DNA of 64,000 nucleotides. Origin: Amphiduros pacificus (Eukaryota; Annelida; Polychaeta; Phyllodocida; Hesionidae). The position numbers and the translations under genes were made by a program. The DNA is taken from the NCBI GenBank assembly GCA_949316495.1, contig OX439012.1, positions 20,450,666 through 20,514,665 on the forward strand. The letters are read 5' to 3'. Positions 29,900 through 42,432 of the stretch are shown in pieces; the first letter of the stretch is position 1; each line of letters opens with the position of its first letter. The notes beneath the pieces were generated by a model. That model saw only the letters and a list, made by a program, of their open reading frames with translations, did no database searches and had not been told where the DNA came from.

Positions 29900-29918
29900 T
29901 GTGTGTGTGTGTGTGTGA
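29869..29918. repeat. GT microsatellite
   Basis: About 24 GT dinucleotides with one interrupting AT, directly after the TA array. Confidence 0.92.
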
Positions 29919-30410
29919 TTTGTCCCTATCATTTATTCTGAGAAAGCACTCATAGCATTAATACCAAGATTTGGACAATATGAAACTATTGCCGATTTTT
30001 GAGGCATTGTCAAAATAAAGCAAATACCATACAAAGTATGCCTGACAAAACGTTTTGTTTGTTTGTTTGTTTTTTTTTAATTCTATTATCTGAGAGCATT
30101 GAGATCATATATGCACGTGCACGAGGCGATGACGTAACGCACAGTGCACGTGCCCTGAGACTGAGAGGCTGGAACCTCCTGCGGCTCGTGATAAACGGCC
30201 AATATTTTGACAACTTGAATCTTTGGAGCGTTAGCCCAACATTACAATGTACAAGGAATTGGAATATTATGAAAGAAAGTAGTGACTTACTTGGACAGAT
30301 TTCAGGATCAAGGTGTGCAGCTCGCTGTATGTTATACAATGGTATTATTGCATATTGTTTATTTTTCTGACATCCTCATTTACCTATGACGTAGTCTGAC
30401 GTCATAATAT
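29919..30410. other. Intergenic, nothing recognised
   Basis: Includes ATGCACGTGCACGAGG and GCACAGTGCACGTGCCC, an inverted pair of E-box-like words near 30111-30155. A 123-codon open frame (29999-30370) shows no domain. Confidence 0.35.
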
Positions 30411-30928
30411 TAACCCCTAAGGGACTAGGCTATCTAAATTTTGTTGGGGTCAAAAGTTCATTGTAATAAAAGTTACAGCCCAAGGGAATATTACAAAATG
30501 ACGTCATTGAGCCAGAACAATTGGGACATCAACGTCCCTCCTGTTACGGGATGGGAAGAACGGCAACGTCCACCACCGGCAATAGACGGGAAGGACGTTG
30601 ACCGTCCCCATTGTTTAGGCTTGATGACGTCCCCGGATGACGTCATTTGTAATATTCTGAAGGGCTTCAACTTGTTACAATATTATCATGATAATGACGT
30701 CAGACTGCCTTAATCATGAACTTTTGACCCCAGCACTTCTTTGAGCATATTGAATAACCATGGTTTTAAATTTTATCAATTAAGTATGTAGATATATATA
30801 CCCAGCTTTACTAGGCCTCTTCAATCGGAGAGGGTGTTATATACTGAGCCCGATGCAAGGGAGAGTAATGTAGATACACAAGTCCAGAAAAAAATTGGTT
30901 AGTCCTGCCAATCAACAAAATTTAGATG
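30411..30928. mobile_element. CRE-rich foldback element (family D), copy 1
   Basis: GGGGTCAAAAGTTCAT at 30446-30461 has its exact reverse complement at 30716-30731. The pairing continues inward with mismatches, through AGCCC..GAATATTACAAA..TGACGTCAT on both arms. The outer words ATCTAAATTTTGTTG also face each other (30431 and about 30914). Four TGACGTCA-type octamers fall in 30400-30710. The right half matches 32203-32462 in reverse orientation. Non-coding; superfamily unknown. Confidence 0.75.
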
Positions 30929-31340
30929 GGTCGATTTACACCAAATTTGAACACTTACTTAAAGGGAAACTTTCACTTCTCTGTATAAAGGAAAGTTATA
31001 ATTGACATTGATTTGTGGGCTCTGTTAGGCCATTTCAACCACCCCATCATTGTACAATGATTGCTTCATTTTTGTGCTTATCTAAGTTTATTGTCTATTT
31101 TAATTTGGTTTTGTTTGTTGTAATTTTTGTTTCGTTTGTTATATTTTCCCATCTGTGTTATCTACATGTGGAGCACCCCTTTTTTGTTTACTGCAATCTA
31201 ATTTTCTATGTATGGAATTCTATCCCGCCTTGAAAAGAATGCATCACATTTTGTCTCTTCAGTTTGTGTTGCCTTCAAATATGGAAAATACCACCAGGTG
31301 GCAGTTGTTTCCATGCCAGATTTACCAATCCACTGTTTTC
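30929..31340. other. Intergenic; contains a CTCF-like motif
   Basis: No exon recognised; see 31291-31304. Confidence 0.35.
31291..31304 (+). promoter_or_regulatory. Candidate CTCF-type site
   Basis: CCACCAGGTGGCAG fits the CTCF core consensus. Chance occurrence is possible. Confidence 0.3.
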
Positions 31341-31349
31341 AGCATTGAT

Positions 31350-32075
31350 GAGCCTTTTAACGTTAGGGGGAACAGGAACACTTCATACAGAGGAACACAG
31401 CTGTATGAAATGTGTTGTTGATTGTTGCTAAGTTACCAAAAGGTATGAAATCACTATTTCATTGATGAATAGCCACAGCACCATTATGACGTCATTACTC
31501 CTTGAACTACAGTGACCGGCAACTGTCCGAAACCGGCAGATTAAACTCGGACATTTTTAACTCGGTCAAATATCGAGTAAAACTGTTCTGTACTAATTGC
31601 AATTGAGCTGAATATAGTGCCTCACACTTCATCTTGTTATTCCTATTCCTTTCAAAACGTTCAAAGTGTTTATTTGTTTTCACGGCACGACTGATTGAGT
31701 CACTGTAAAATGACGTCAGAAGTGGTGACGTAGCCAACTTCTCCGTATAAGTCAATGGAAACTCGGACAATCTGCAGGTTTCCTGAATGCGTGAATTTCC
31801 TGATAACTTTGTACATATTGAACATGTATCAATTTTATTATACACTCATATGTAGTTTACGGTCTACTATCGATGTGAGTAGTTTTTACTCAGTTTTGAA
31901 AGATTCTGTGAAAATCAGGAGTGAAAAACATGAAAGTGTCCGCATTTGTCTGCCGTTCACTGTACATGAAATAGTGCACCTTTGTAACATACCAAAGTAA
32001 GCTAAATAGGTTACATTTTTCTGTCCAGAGGGGATCAATGTTGATATATAGACTAATACAAATGAAAACATCATT
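31350..32075 (+). repeat. Dispersed repeat, family C (interrupted copy)
   Basis: Matches the reverse complement of 18255-18560 up to CCTTGAACTA at 31509 and again from TACATGAAATAGTGCACC at 31963. The 453 bases between are an insertion, listed next. Confidence 0.8.
31510..31962. mobile_element. Tc1/mariner-like non-autonomous element (453 bp) with TA duplication
   Basis: Left end CAGTGACCGGCA, right end TGCCGTTCACTG: 12-bp inverted ends with one mismatch, and looser pairing further in (CTCGGACA/TGTCCG). TA on both sides (31508-31509, 31963-31964), while the related copy at 18.4 kb has a single TA there. CAGT ends and a TA duplication are standard for Tc1/mariner. No transposase frame. Confidence 0.85.
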
Positions 32076-32202
32076 TAGTATCTAAGCTATCTTCAGGGCA
32101 ATGTGCACACGTTTATTCCACCCACATTTTCTGTCCATAAAAACTCGAACATTGAGTTTATCTAATTTATTATTCTGGAATTTTTCTTTAAGAGATTATC
32201 CT

Positions 32203-32462
32203 TTAACCCCTAAGAGACGAGGCCATTTAAATTTTGTTGATTGGCTGGACTAACCAATTTTTGTCTGGAATAGTGTATCCACATACTTAATTTATAAAAT
32301 TTATAACCATAGTCACTAAATTTGTTTAATGAAGTGCTGGGGTCAAAGTTCATGATCCAGTCAGTCTGACGTCATTATCGTGATTACATTGTAACAAGTT
32401 GCAGCCCTTCAGAATGTTACAAATGTCATCCTTCCCGTCCATTGCCGTCCTTCCCATCTGTT
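32203..32462. mobile_element. CRE-containing element (family D), copy 2
   Basis: TTTAACCCCTAAGAGACGAG, then ATTTAAATTTTGTTGATTGG, then GAAGTGCTGGGGTCAAAG, then CAGTCTGACGTCATTATCG, then CTTCAGAATGTTACAAATG: the reverse-orientation counterpart of the right arm of copy 1. Shorter, without the second arm. Confidence 0.75.
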
Positions 32463-35400
32463 TGGGGTTAAACTGGTTTAAAGCTTTACAGGGGATGGCA
32501 AGACTGAAGCAGAGTTTTGATAATTGCAACATAATCTGCATAACTAAAACTGTTTCTTTTATCGTCATCCATGAGGTTATGATTTGTAAATTAACTGTGA
32601 TGTCACATTGAATTCCGATTTATTAATAAGATGAACACAATATTGATTTGAACATCAACAACAATTTTTTTTATTTCTCACACAGGATACATCTTGCTTT
32701 ATCACTTTCAGTTCAACTGGACAATTTACATTCTGACTGGCCACTAGTGACACCTGGTGGTGGCACCAGACCAACCACCAGAGCCATCTAGTAGCAGGCA
32801 CCAGAGTCACAAATACATACAGGCAACTTGCTCATTGACACAACTCTCCCATAAGAGTTTGGAAATAATAATAAAAAGAATGAAAGTCAGCAATATGCAT
32901 ATTTGAAACCTTCCCTGAATGCTTTATATATCTGAGAAACATTCTGATCTACTAACTACAAAGGATAGTCAAAAACATTTTAAAAACCCCTCCATGGTTT
33001 TCACCACTAAAAATATGTTCATTTGACAGATTAGGGCCCTGTCACTGTTTAGTTTTATTTTTTGTTTTGTTTAAATATTAATGGCACATGTAGTTTTGTT
33101 TGTACTTTTTTCATTGATTTTACAATATTTGGAAAGATCTTTCACAAAATTGACACAATCCTGGAAACGACGACTCCAAGAATAGCATTTAAATGTTTTT
33201 GACTGCCCCATTCTCTACTACAAACTAGGACAGCTAACATACTGGCGTTATTATTAGACCTATGTAAGTATTCTTCAAAACATTCATAGTTATACATCTA
33301 TGACCAGTAAATTTTGCCTCATCATGAGGAATTTTAGGACAGTCTGAGTTTAATCTATATTCTTCATCTATTTATCTATATATTTGTATCTTATTTTATT
33401 ATCTTTATTGGCTTATGGAATATATTTTTCCTTTCCCTTTTATCAAACTTTCAAGATTACAATGTCTAAATTTTTGCTTTGACAATTAATACCCCATCAT
33501 AGAACACGGTACTTTGAGTAAAGTTAGCGTTATTCAAATTTTAATATCCTTATTATCATTTTAATATCCTTATTATCATTATCATTATTGCCAAGGATAA
33601 AAGTTTTAAATATTCTATAAATTTCAATGGGTTCAAATATGTATCCTCTTTCCTTTAAATAATAATTGTGTATATTGAAATATCTTTTAAAAAATTTATT
33701 TAATTTTTATCTGGACTGGAGAAAAATGTTATTAGCATAAATTAATTTCAGCGTAAAGGTAACATTTCCTAGATTCAGTGCAAAGGTTTTATAACCTAGC
33801 ATAAATATCGGTGCCATATAATGTAAAAGTAACGATCATCAAGCCATTGCATATTTACGGTCTTTTGGCATTGTTTATTATTATTAATACTCTGTCATAT
33901 TTCATAAAAGCTAATAAGTTAGTACGGTATCAAAGTGAGCAGTATCTAGCCATGCAATCACATTTTGCATATTTTTCTGCTGGTAATTTAGTGGTTAAAA
34001 AGGACATCAGACAGAGAAAAAAAAACAAAGATCTATTTAATTGTATTTATTTTAGTTTGATTTCAAGATATAAATAAACTTTGGTTTAAGTTTGGAACTT
34101 TCCCACCCTAATAAGATGTTGTTAAGTAAGTTGATGGTTTTTTTCACTTTATGTGAACTTATTTGCTCACCAGTACGTGTGCAAACTGACGACTAAGCCA
34201 TCGTGAAAATAATTACATCATGACTACCAGGTTACCTGCCCTGGTACACAGGGTGTTACAAACACCAACTCCCTATTTATTATTCTGTGGATATCTTGTG
34301 GAATTTTTGTTTGGAACATCCTGTGAAAATGTCATTTAGTTATACATCATATATTTATGTACCTGCATTATTTACAATTCAAGTCAAGCATTGATAATAA
34401 TGCTCAACTGGCTGAAATTAATTCCAGTTTTAGCCACCAGGTGTCTCAATGTCACCAGTACCTGACCTTAAAGCAATTACATAGCAATCTACAAACAACA
34501 TGCGATAGCAATCAACAAGGTTTTGTGCTTTGGAAGTTGCATCTTAATTTACATTAGCATAGATATAGTACAATTTAATAATATCCAACTTGAGGGTAAC
34601 CTTCATTAACACAGTGATTTTATCTTCTCTTTACATATATTATATTTTTAGGCACTTTTTATTCATTCAGAAATCACATCTTTCCTTAAAAGGTGCCAAC
34701 AATGACAAAAAAGGTCACTAAGAGTTTTGTTAAGTGTTTACACATTAATTTCCTCCTCTTCACATATATTATGTTTTATTTTTTTAGTTTATTCAGAAAT
34801 GACCTTTTTTCCAAAAAGGTTTCAATAATGACAACAAATTATTACGTTTTGTTTATTTATTCCTTGGGGGAAAATTCTCAATTTCAGCGAGAGGCTCGAG
34901 AAAGAATTTCAAATTCTATGTCATGATCTCAGTCAAATAAGTAGAGAAGATTGACAAAGAACATGAGAATATTTAAAGAGAACCAAAAAATCTCTCATGT
35001 TCTCAATTACCCTCACCGTCAGGTTACAAGCTTTAATATTTATTTCACAGCAGTGCTCAAGGGACATGTACAAACCTAGAGAGGTGAGTGAAAATACTAC
35101 AGTGGTATGAGAAACCGGGAATTTACACCTCCAAAAAAATATTCTACAGTGAACAGTATTTAGCTCAACTACCAAATAACATGGTGATATGCTGTCTCAA
35201 AATACACCACAAATTGCTTTTATTGTTTTGTGTATTTGCTTTAGACCATCTATAGCAATCCTGAGCGCTAATCAAGAGAAACATGGTAAAATATTGTTCT
35301 GCTTTTCTTGTTGCTTTTATATTTATTTATTTCGTTTTTAATTAACCTTCTTACTGTAGACACAGTGCAACATTTTTTCTTGGTGTGAAGTAAAAATATT

Positions 35401-37225
35401 CATTTTAATCATGGAAATATCTGTTTTACTACAAAAAATAGAAAAAAAAGACGTTTTAATCTGATTGCATAAGTTATTTTATAAGCAAGGTGCTGTTTGC
35501 CACACGATATAAATTGAGTATATATTTATATATATATATGTGTATGTATATATATTAATTGCAAATTTTCCTAAGGTATGTGCACAAAATTAGAGAAAAA
35601 GATCATAAAATTCAAAATTATAAATAAAAACCATATTTAACATCGTTAGTGGAATTACATTTGAAATGGTGAATAATTCTTGAACACTTTTCTATGGTGA
35701 TACTAACAGGTTTAAACTATTTATTAAATTCAAGTAAAATATGAATCCTGTCATATATAATCATTATATCTTTCTCATCCAATATAATATTGCCAGTAAT
35801 TCTAAAGGATTTCTTGCAGAAGTAATCCAAATTTTGAGAAATCTTACACAACATTCAAGCTTTTCACAAATATTGCATTTAGAGCCACCTGGTGTTGTTA
35901 TTTAGTATTACACTCTCCATTGCTGCAAACAGAGGGGAAAATCATACATAAACTACTTCTGAAACATGACAACATTCCACATCAGGGAGAAATCATTGTA
36001 TTTCCATATTAAATTGGGCAGTATTTTCAAATACAAACATTGATTTTTATCTAAATGTCTTCTCCAAATTTCAAATATATGCCGAATTATCAAGAATTCA
36101 AGTATCATATTAAATAAACAATAATTTGACAGAAATAAAACAACTTCTCCCATCTTCCAATTGTTATGGTCATTTACAGAAACTGATAAATTAAAACACA
36201 CAAACAATATTCTATACATTCAATATAATAAATAACCCAATTTAGACTTTCCAACAATTTGGCAAAACAACTTAGACAAAACAACACTGGCTGTTTTCTG
36301 TGGAGGCACTTTACAATGGTCCAGTAACTTTTCAGCATATCCCTTACCCTGAAAATCAATTTACTAGCCCTTGAAATGAATCAATATTTTTTCTACTAAT
36401 AATTCTTATCAGTATACCAGTAAAGAGATAATTTCCAGTAAAGAGATAAATATGTGGCCATATTTCTACATGTGTGACAATGTGGGTCACTTTTGAAGGA
36501 TGCTTGTACTTTAAACACATTCCAATTATGTCAATAATTCTGTTTGCCAAAAATTTGTAAGAAACAATAATTTTACACTTTTAGATCACACTCAATTAAT
36601 AAAATACATCATGTTTGAGAATTCATATTTACTTCTTCATAAGGGTTCCAAAAGATGAAGAAATAAAAATATTATATTATGCCAGGTTTACAAGTAAAGA
36701 CAAAGTGTTGCATACTTGATGTTGGACCTTGATAACAACCGATAGAGAAGCCCCACCTCAACAAACTTGTTAAAAAATATACATCCAGTCATGCGGAATG
36801 GTTCGACTTTATGACACTTTGACATTCAGTTTTGCATATGATCATCACCCAATGCCCTTGAAGGGCCAACAGTCTGCATCACCCTATGCCCTTCAAGGGC
36901 CAACCGTTCTGGATCAAATTTTGTTAACAAACAAAATCACGAAAATTCCAAAAGATGTAACACATGAAACCAGTGATATTTTTGGTGTATTTTTTTTACA
37001 TAAAACATGCCTTTTTGTATGTCTAATCACTAGTATTATGCATAATATTTTTCCCTATTTAAGGCCAAACCAATTTTTCAATAATTTCTTATAATTTTAA
37101 GTGAAATATAAAGCATGAAGGTTGTTATTGAATAAATAATCATAAAATGTCTCTCTTTTTTTTTGCCAAATTTCTACTTCCTCGTGACAATAAATGTGGT
37201 AAGCTTGATATTATTTCTTTTGGCC
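32463..37225. other. Long AT-rich intergenic region
   Basis: No exon or mobile element recognised. A short inverted cluster CACCTGGTGGTGGCACCAG lies at about 32752-32770. A 21-bp unit (TTTTAATATCCTTATTATCA) is doubled near 33537-33580. A 35-36-bp tandem pair with the palindromic GCCCTTGAAGGGC lies at 36843-36905. The 3' UTR of the TRIM-NHL gene must begin at its right edge. Confidence 0.4.
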
Positions 37226-39262
37226 TTATTGGTACCTGAACACTTTGATGCAGTCGTTTCCAAGGTCAGCCACTATGACCTTGCCATCTGGCATCACGGC
37301 CAAACCACTCGGCCGCTTGAGTTTATCGTCAAAACTGTCAATTTCAAATACCAGCTTTTTATTTGAGTTGAATACCTGAACAAAGGATTTACCTTTTTCT
37401 GAGCGAGTTGCAAGGATATTTCCATCCCTGTCAATCGTGACTCCCCCATATTGTCCTTTTACTTTGCTCCCGGCTCCTATCTCCTGAATAAACTTCCCAT
37501 TGCGATTAAATACTTGAATTCGTGTATCAGTGACTAGTATTTCGTCTTCCATTCCGGTGTGAACAGAAGATATGACCTTAAATTGACCTAGTTTCTCACC
37601 CTTTGATCCAATTCTGTTGATAAGTTGACCCTCTTGGTCAAAAACGAACAATCGTCCGATGTTATTGTCGGCGACGATAATTTCGCCCTTACTGTTCACA
37701 GTTACGGTCGTTGGTTCCTTGAACTCGGGACATGTGAATTTTTTCATCACCTCTCCGTCTTGACTGAGTTCTGTGACATATTTGGTTCTCCAATTAACGA
37801 CAACCAGATTGTTATTGGGAGCGAGAGCAATGCCTGTTGAGCTATGCTGCTCCAGCCCGTGACCTTTTAGGTGATTTTTCACATTGCCCTGACAGTCCAT
37901 ATGTTTTATGCGGCTGTTGCCTGCATCCAGGACAAATATGTCCTTGTTTTGATCAACAACGACGCTCACTGGTTGTACAAATTCATGGCTTCCCGAGCCC
38001 CTTCTGCCTACCCGTCTCACAGGGTTGTTATGATCTGTGACCTCGATAAAGAAAGGGCTCTCTTTGATTGGACGATCAAATATACTGACGCATAGCTTAT
38101 GCCTTCCAGCGGCCTGCGGTGTGAAGGTTATAGCATAGGTGCCATCTTCTTTATCTGTAATCTCGTGTTCTAGAATTTGACCTCTCTCGTTCCTCAGTTC
38201 TGCTACAACTGGATCTGCTCCATTCGTTCGTGGGTTGCCATGGTAATCCACAGTAACCATGGAGACCGTAGCTTTCAGATGCGTTGATATCACTTTATCC
38301 CATCTTGCCTTGCAAAGAGCTGGGAAGGTTTTGCTTATCTTGATTCGGCCGAAACTTCCCAGCGCCGTCATGTAATCGCACAGCGCCGAGTTATGCTTGA
38401 ACTCGAACTTCATGAAGGCGTTCTCCCGAGGCTCGGACAATGTCGTGGACATGTCTAGCTTCTCGTTCAAGTCACTTATCTTTTTGGTGATATTCCTCAC
38501 CTCAATCTGGGCCTGAAGCCCATCACAGTCACTTTGCACTTTTGATTCTTCCGCCCCGATGATATCTAACTGTTCTTTGAGCACTCGCTTCTTGTCATCG
38601 CGTACTTTCTTCACCATCTGGATGACCTCGATTCGTCTCTGCTCCACCACTTTCTGTAGGTCATCAAACGTCTTGCTCACGGCCTCGATGCTTTTTTCTG
38701 CGTTGATGTCAAGTTTCTGTATCTCCTCATTGACGATCTCGCTGGCATTGTTAAGGTTGCGCATGCACAGACTGGCTTTGTATAAGAGTATTTCAGACAT
38801 GCGTTTTATGGCGATGGAGAAGGGGATGACGGTGTGCGCGCTGGCACCGCGGCCATTATGCGAGCCTCCGGTACAGTCCACACAGAACACTGTGTCACAC
38901 GTCTCGCAGAACATGAGTTCCTGCCGTGAGTGCACCGAGCACTTTGGAATAATATCTCTCCGCTGCGCCTGCATGAGATCCAGTAACTGGTTCACGATGA
39001 AGCTTGGCGGGAACGCCACTACTCCGCCCCGCGGGATGGTGATGGTCTCGCGGCAGATCGGGCACCGGAAGGTGAGGTTGTCGCGGCTCTGCGCCTCGAT
39101 GATGCGCTCCAGGCAACTGCGGCAGACCGTGTGGGAACATGGCATTAACTTCGGGTTGTGTTCCTGATCGTCGTACATGCACAGGCACGTGCCGCACGTG
39201 AGGAAGCTGTCGTTGAAGTCCTCGTAGTTGATGGACACCGTTTCGACCAGCGTTGACGACAT
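37226..39262 (-). CDS. TRIM-NHL RING-type E3 ubiquitin ligase (TRIM2/3-like)
   Basis: A 678-residue intronless frame with the full TRIM-NHL order. RING at residues 23-70 with C23, C26, C42, H44, C47, C50, C67, C70. B-box at 108-143 with C108, H111, C119, C122, C127, C130, H135, H143. Coiled coil about 165-275. Filamin/ABP280 immunoglobulin-like domain about 320-410 (DGTYAITFTPQAAGRHKLCV). Then six NHL blades about 415-678, the last closing with IVADLGNDCIKVFRYQ. The family comprises cytosolic ubiquitin ligases that bind partners or RNA through the NHL propeller; TRIM2/TRIM3 is the closest layout. The start chosen is the ATG at 39262, because TTTCACCTTGCAG just upstream is a strong acceptor and the ATG has A at -3. 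An in-frame ATG at 39289 is the alternative, and the frame is open upstream without another ATG. A TATAAATG word at about 39305-39312 (minus) could instead be a core promoter. All zinc ligands are present, so it looks functional. Confidence 0.9.
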   Translation of the reverse strand: MSSTLVETVSINYEDFNDSFLTCGTCLCMYDDQEHNPKLMPCSHTVCRSCLERIIEAQSRDNLTFRCPICRETITIPRGGVVAFPPSFIVNQLLDLMQAQRRDIIPKCSVHSRQELMFCETCDTVFCVDCTGGSHNGRGASAHTVIPFSIAIKRMSEILLYKASLCMRNLNNASEIVNEEIQKLDINAEKSIEAVSKTFDDLQKVVEQRRIEVIQMVKKVRDDKKRVLKEQLDIIGAEESKVQSDCDGLQAQIEVRNITKKISDLNEKLDMSTTLSEPRENAFMKFEFKHNSALCDYMTALGSFGRIKISKTFPALCKARWDKVISTHLKATVSMVTVDYHGNPRTNGADPVVAELRNERGQILEHEITDKEDGTYAITFTPQAAGRHKLCVSIFDRPIKESPFFIEVTDHNNPVRRVGRRGSGSHEFVQPVSVVVDQNKDIFVLDAGNSRIKHMDCQGNVKNHLKGHGLEQHSSTGIALAPNNNLVVVNWRTKYVTELSQDGEVMKKFTCPEFKEPTTVTVNSKGEIIVADNNIGRLFVFDQEGQLINRIGSKGEKLGQFKVISSVHTGMEDEILVTDTRIQVFNRNGKFIQEIGAGSKVKGQYGGVTIDRDGNILATRSEKGKSFVQVFNSNKKLVFEIDSFDDKLKRPSGLAVMPDGKVIVADLGNDCIKVFRYQ

Positions 39263-41582
39263 CCTGCGACCGTCTGCAAGGTGAAACATTGCCTCTGTAG
39301 TAGTCACATTTATAGACGTGGCAGATGCCGATTTGTGCAGTCAGATGTGTGATGAGATGATGAAGAAACCACCCACGAACACAGCACAACACAGAGAAAA
39401 GGAATAAACAAACAAAACACCAAATTAGTGCATACTTAAACTGCTAAATATCTCAAATATATATACATATTAATTGTTGCATGCATGGTGATCAGTTTGC
39501 AGGTAGAATATGTTTGATTATATACCCTCACAAACCAGAGAAATTCTTAATAGACCTACATGCAGTGTGGCTGTTTAGCTTACTTGTCACGTGTGTGAAT
39601 GTGTATATGCAAACCCATGCGCGAATGCATACGATCGTATTCTTGTTATTTCTTTCAGTATATCACAACCAGATATATTAATGTGAAACTATCAGTAACA
39701 TTTACATAATATATGCATTTTCCATGCCTGTTTGATGCTTGACCACGAGCCACATCAAGTGTGAACACGAGAGCCCGTTTGCATACGTTTGCATAGATTT
39801 TATTGTAAACTAAACAACCACACCACTGTAAACATACATAGAGGTTCATGAAGGTCTATCTTTAAACATGCTTATCTTATATATTTTAATATTTTATAAG
39901 ATAACTGATACTCTACGGGCAACCATCACCACCATGGTCAATACTATACATTATACAATTCATTTTTCAGTTTTGTGTCTTATAAACAATGCGAAAAAGT
40001 AATGTTAAACAAGATAAAGCCTCCATATCTAGCATTTTGCTTTCGATCAAATGTAAAACTATCAACATCCAGAAAAACTATTTTGGTAAATTTAATTTTT
40101 TTTCTTCTTTGAACATTTTTAGGCAATTCTTTTTTGCAAATTTATACAGACACATAACTGAGAAATATCTAGTCTAGAATTACGGTTCATCTTCTACCTA
40201 ATTACAACCATTCTCTATCTGATGACATTCCAGTTCAAAATCCCACAAATCAATCAGCTACTGGCTTTACAAATATATACAAGATTAATACATTAATTCA
40301 AGCATCTCAATTTGATATCTTTCTGAAACAAGCAGTTGATTTATCTGAAGATGACAGAATTTCCAACATTTCAACAATTTATAACATTTTGGGCATTGAT
40401 TTTATCCTTTCATAGATCGTATTTCTTATTTCTTCCTGAATAGGACCAGAGGAACATATTTTATTATTATATAATTTTAAAAAAATGGACATTCAAGATT
40501 CAAATCCCGGAAATCGTGTCAAATAGTGATGATAAATGATGGCAATATAATTTTTTAAATTTTTTATATGAAAACAATATACACAAATTTTAGGCAATTT
40601 CAGACAATTATTTTAAATATGTAACTCGTGATTCAAATATCATATAAGTGAGAAACAATTCCAGGAAAATAAACAAATTTAAATCTAATTTGTCACATTT
40701 GTCCCGATAAGAGAATTGTAAAATGTCACGATCAGAATGATTTATTTTTCTAGAGCAGGATCTAATTAAACTGGACAAGATTTCATATTGATCAATATCT
40801 GTGTAAAGATTTGTCCCCAAAATCCTTCTCCAAAATATATTCAAGGAAATAACTGTCTCATGACCAAAATAAAATTGACATCTAAATATTTCTCAGACTT
40901 TGGAGTAAATGTTGATCAGGATATAGGGTAAATGTGTGTCAAGAAAAATAATCTTCTCTGAAAAACAATCACTGTTTTTTTTTGGTATCCAAAAAGGATT
41001 TTTAAAGTATCCTGAACTTGTGAATGAATGAGGTCACGCGGGGCATGCATGTGAATCTATTTGTTCATGCTGAGTTACTTTGTGACCTAGATAATTCTAA
41101 ATAAATACTTTTAACAACTGGAAATCAACAATATAGATCAGATCTTTTTTTACTATTCATGGTAAAATGTCAAATATTACTATTACAAAATCTAAAGTGA
41201 CTGTGATGGGTTTAATAAACCTACTGACAACAATAATAAAAAAAAATATATATTATGATGATGAGTGTAAAATGTCTAAACACTACTTTCACTATTGGTA
41301 ATTAACTACCATGACAATATAGATTAGATTTAAATATAAACATGCCCTAGAAAAAAGACCCAAAACCAGTGATATGCAATGAAATGTAATGAATGCTTGT
41401 AACCATGGTTACATATCCCTATCTATTCATCTCAATCCCATTTTCCTTCTACCAATCAGGCGAAGAGGAGAAATCTACTTCAGATGCTAAACAAATATGA
41501 TGGGTGCCACGTTAGATCAACAGAAGTAGAAAGGCCTGTTAGTAAGATTTAGGTCACTTAGTGCAGAATCAGCAGAGATAGG
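39263..41582. other. Upstream of the TRIM-NHL gene; AT-rich, nothing recognised
   Basis: No exon with domain support. 39307-39430 would hold the promoter or 5' UTR intron of the TRIM-NHL gene. Confidence 0.4.
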
Positions 41583-41905
41583 GCACCAGTGGTGGGGCAG
41601 GACTGGTAGAGATGGGGTACCAGTGGTGGGGCAGGACTGGTAGAGATGGGGTCCCAGTGGTGGGGCAGGATTGGTAGAGATGGGGTACCAGTGGCTGGGC
41701 AGGACTGGTAGAGATGGGGTACCAGTGGCTGGGCAGGACTGGTAGAGATGGGGTACCAGTGGCTGGGCAGGACTGGTAGTGATGGGGTACCAGTGGTGGG
41801 GCAGGACTGGTAGAGATGGGGTACCAGTGGCTGGGCTGGACTGGTAGAGATGGGGTACCAGTGGCTGGGCTGGGCAGGACTGGTAGAGATGGGGTACCAG
41901 TGGTT
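41583..41905. repeat. 34-bp minisatellite
   Basis: Nine to ten units of a 34-bp repeat with GGACTGGTAGAGATGGGGTA and CCAGTGGCTGGGCA; G-rich on the plus strand. Confidence 0.93.
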
Positions 41906-42432
41906 GATCAGAAAGGCTTATAACATTAATCCTAAAGAATTATCTCTTTAAAATAGATAATATCTTAAATTTGGCCACATCACTGCGATAAAGGACTGTC
42001 GATAAACGACTGTCGCTATAATAGGGTGATAGGGAGGGCCTTTTTGGGGGCTTTGGTTCCTTTTTTAGGGGGGGGGGAAAGGTTGGGGGAGGGTATGGAG
42101 TTCCTCAAAAACCCCACATAATTCAAAGGATATGCAGTGGAAATCAATTAATCTAAGGAACATAACTGCATAACCTCTAAGTGGGTGGTGGTGATGGGGG
42201 GGTGGTTATTAAATGGGTTATTGGAAACATAATTGATTTTTATTTCCCGAAAATTATACACTTAAATATAGAATTAATTAAGTGCAGTGTCATGATACTA
42301 TGCTAATTATAGTAATTATTCTAAACTAGAGCTTTGATTTTATGATGCAATTTGGGATATATTTATATTTGCATGATACAAATTGTGCATGAGATGAAAT
42401 GTTCTGAGGGCTTTAAAATATATCAGTCACAG
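41906..42432. other. Intergenic, G-runs and AT-rich sequence
   Basis: A G-run at about 42069-42077 and GGTGGTGGTGATGGGGGGGT near 42185. No gene. Confidence 0.4.

Noticed and set aside
39263-39307. Extension of the TRIM-NHL protein to residue 1 at 39307
   Set aside because: That codon is GTG, not ATG; the first ATG codons are at 39289 and 39262.
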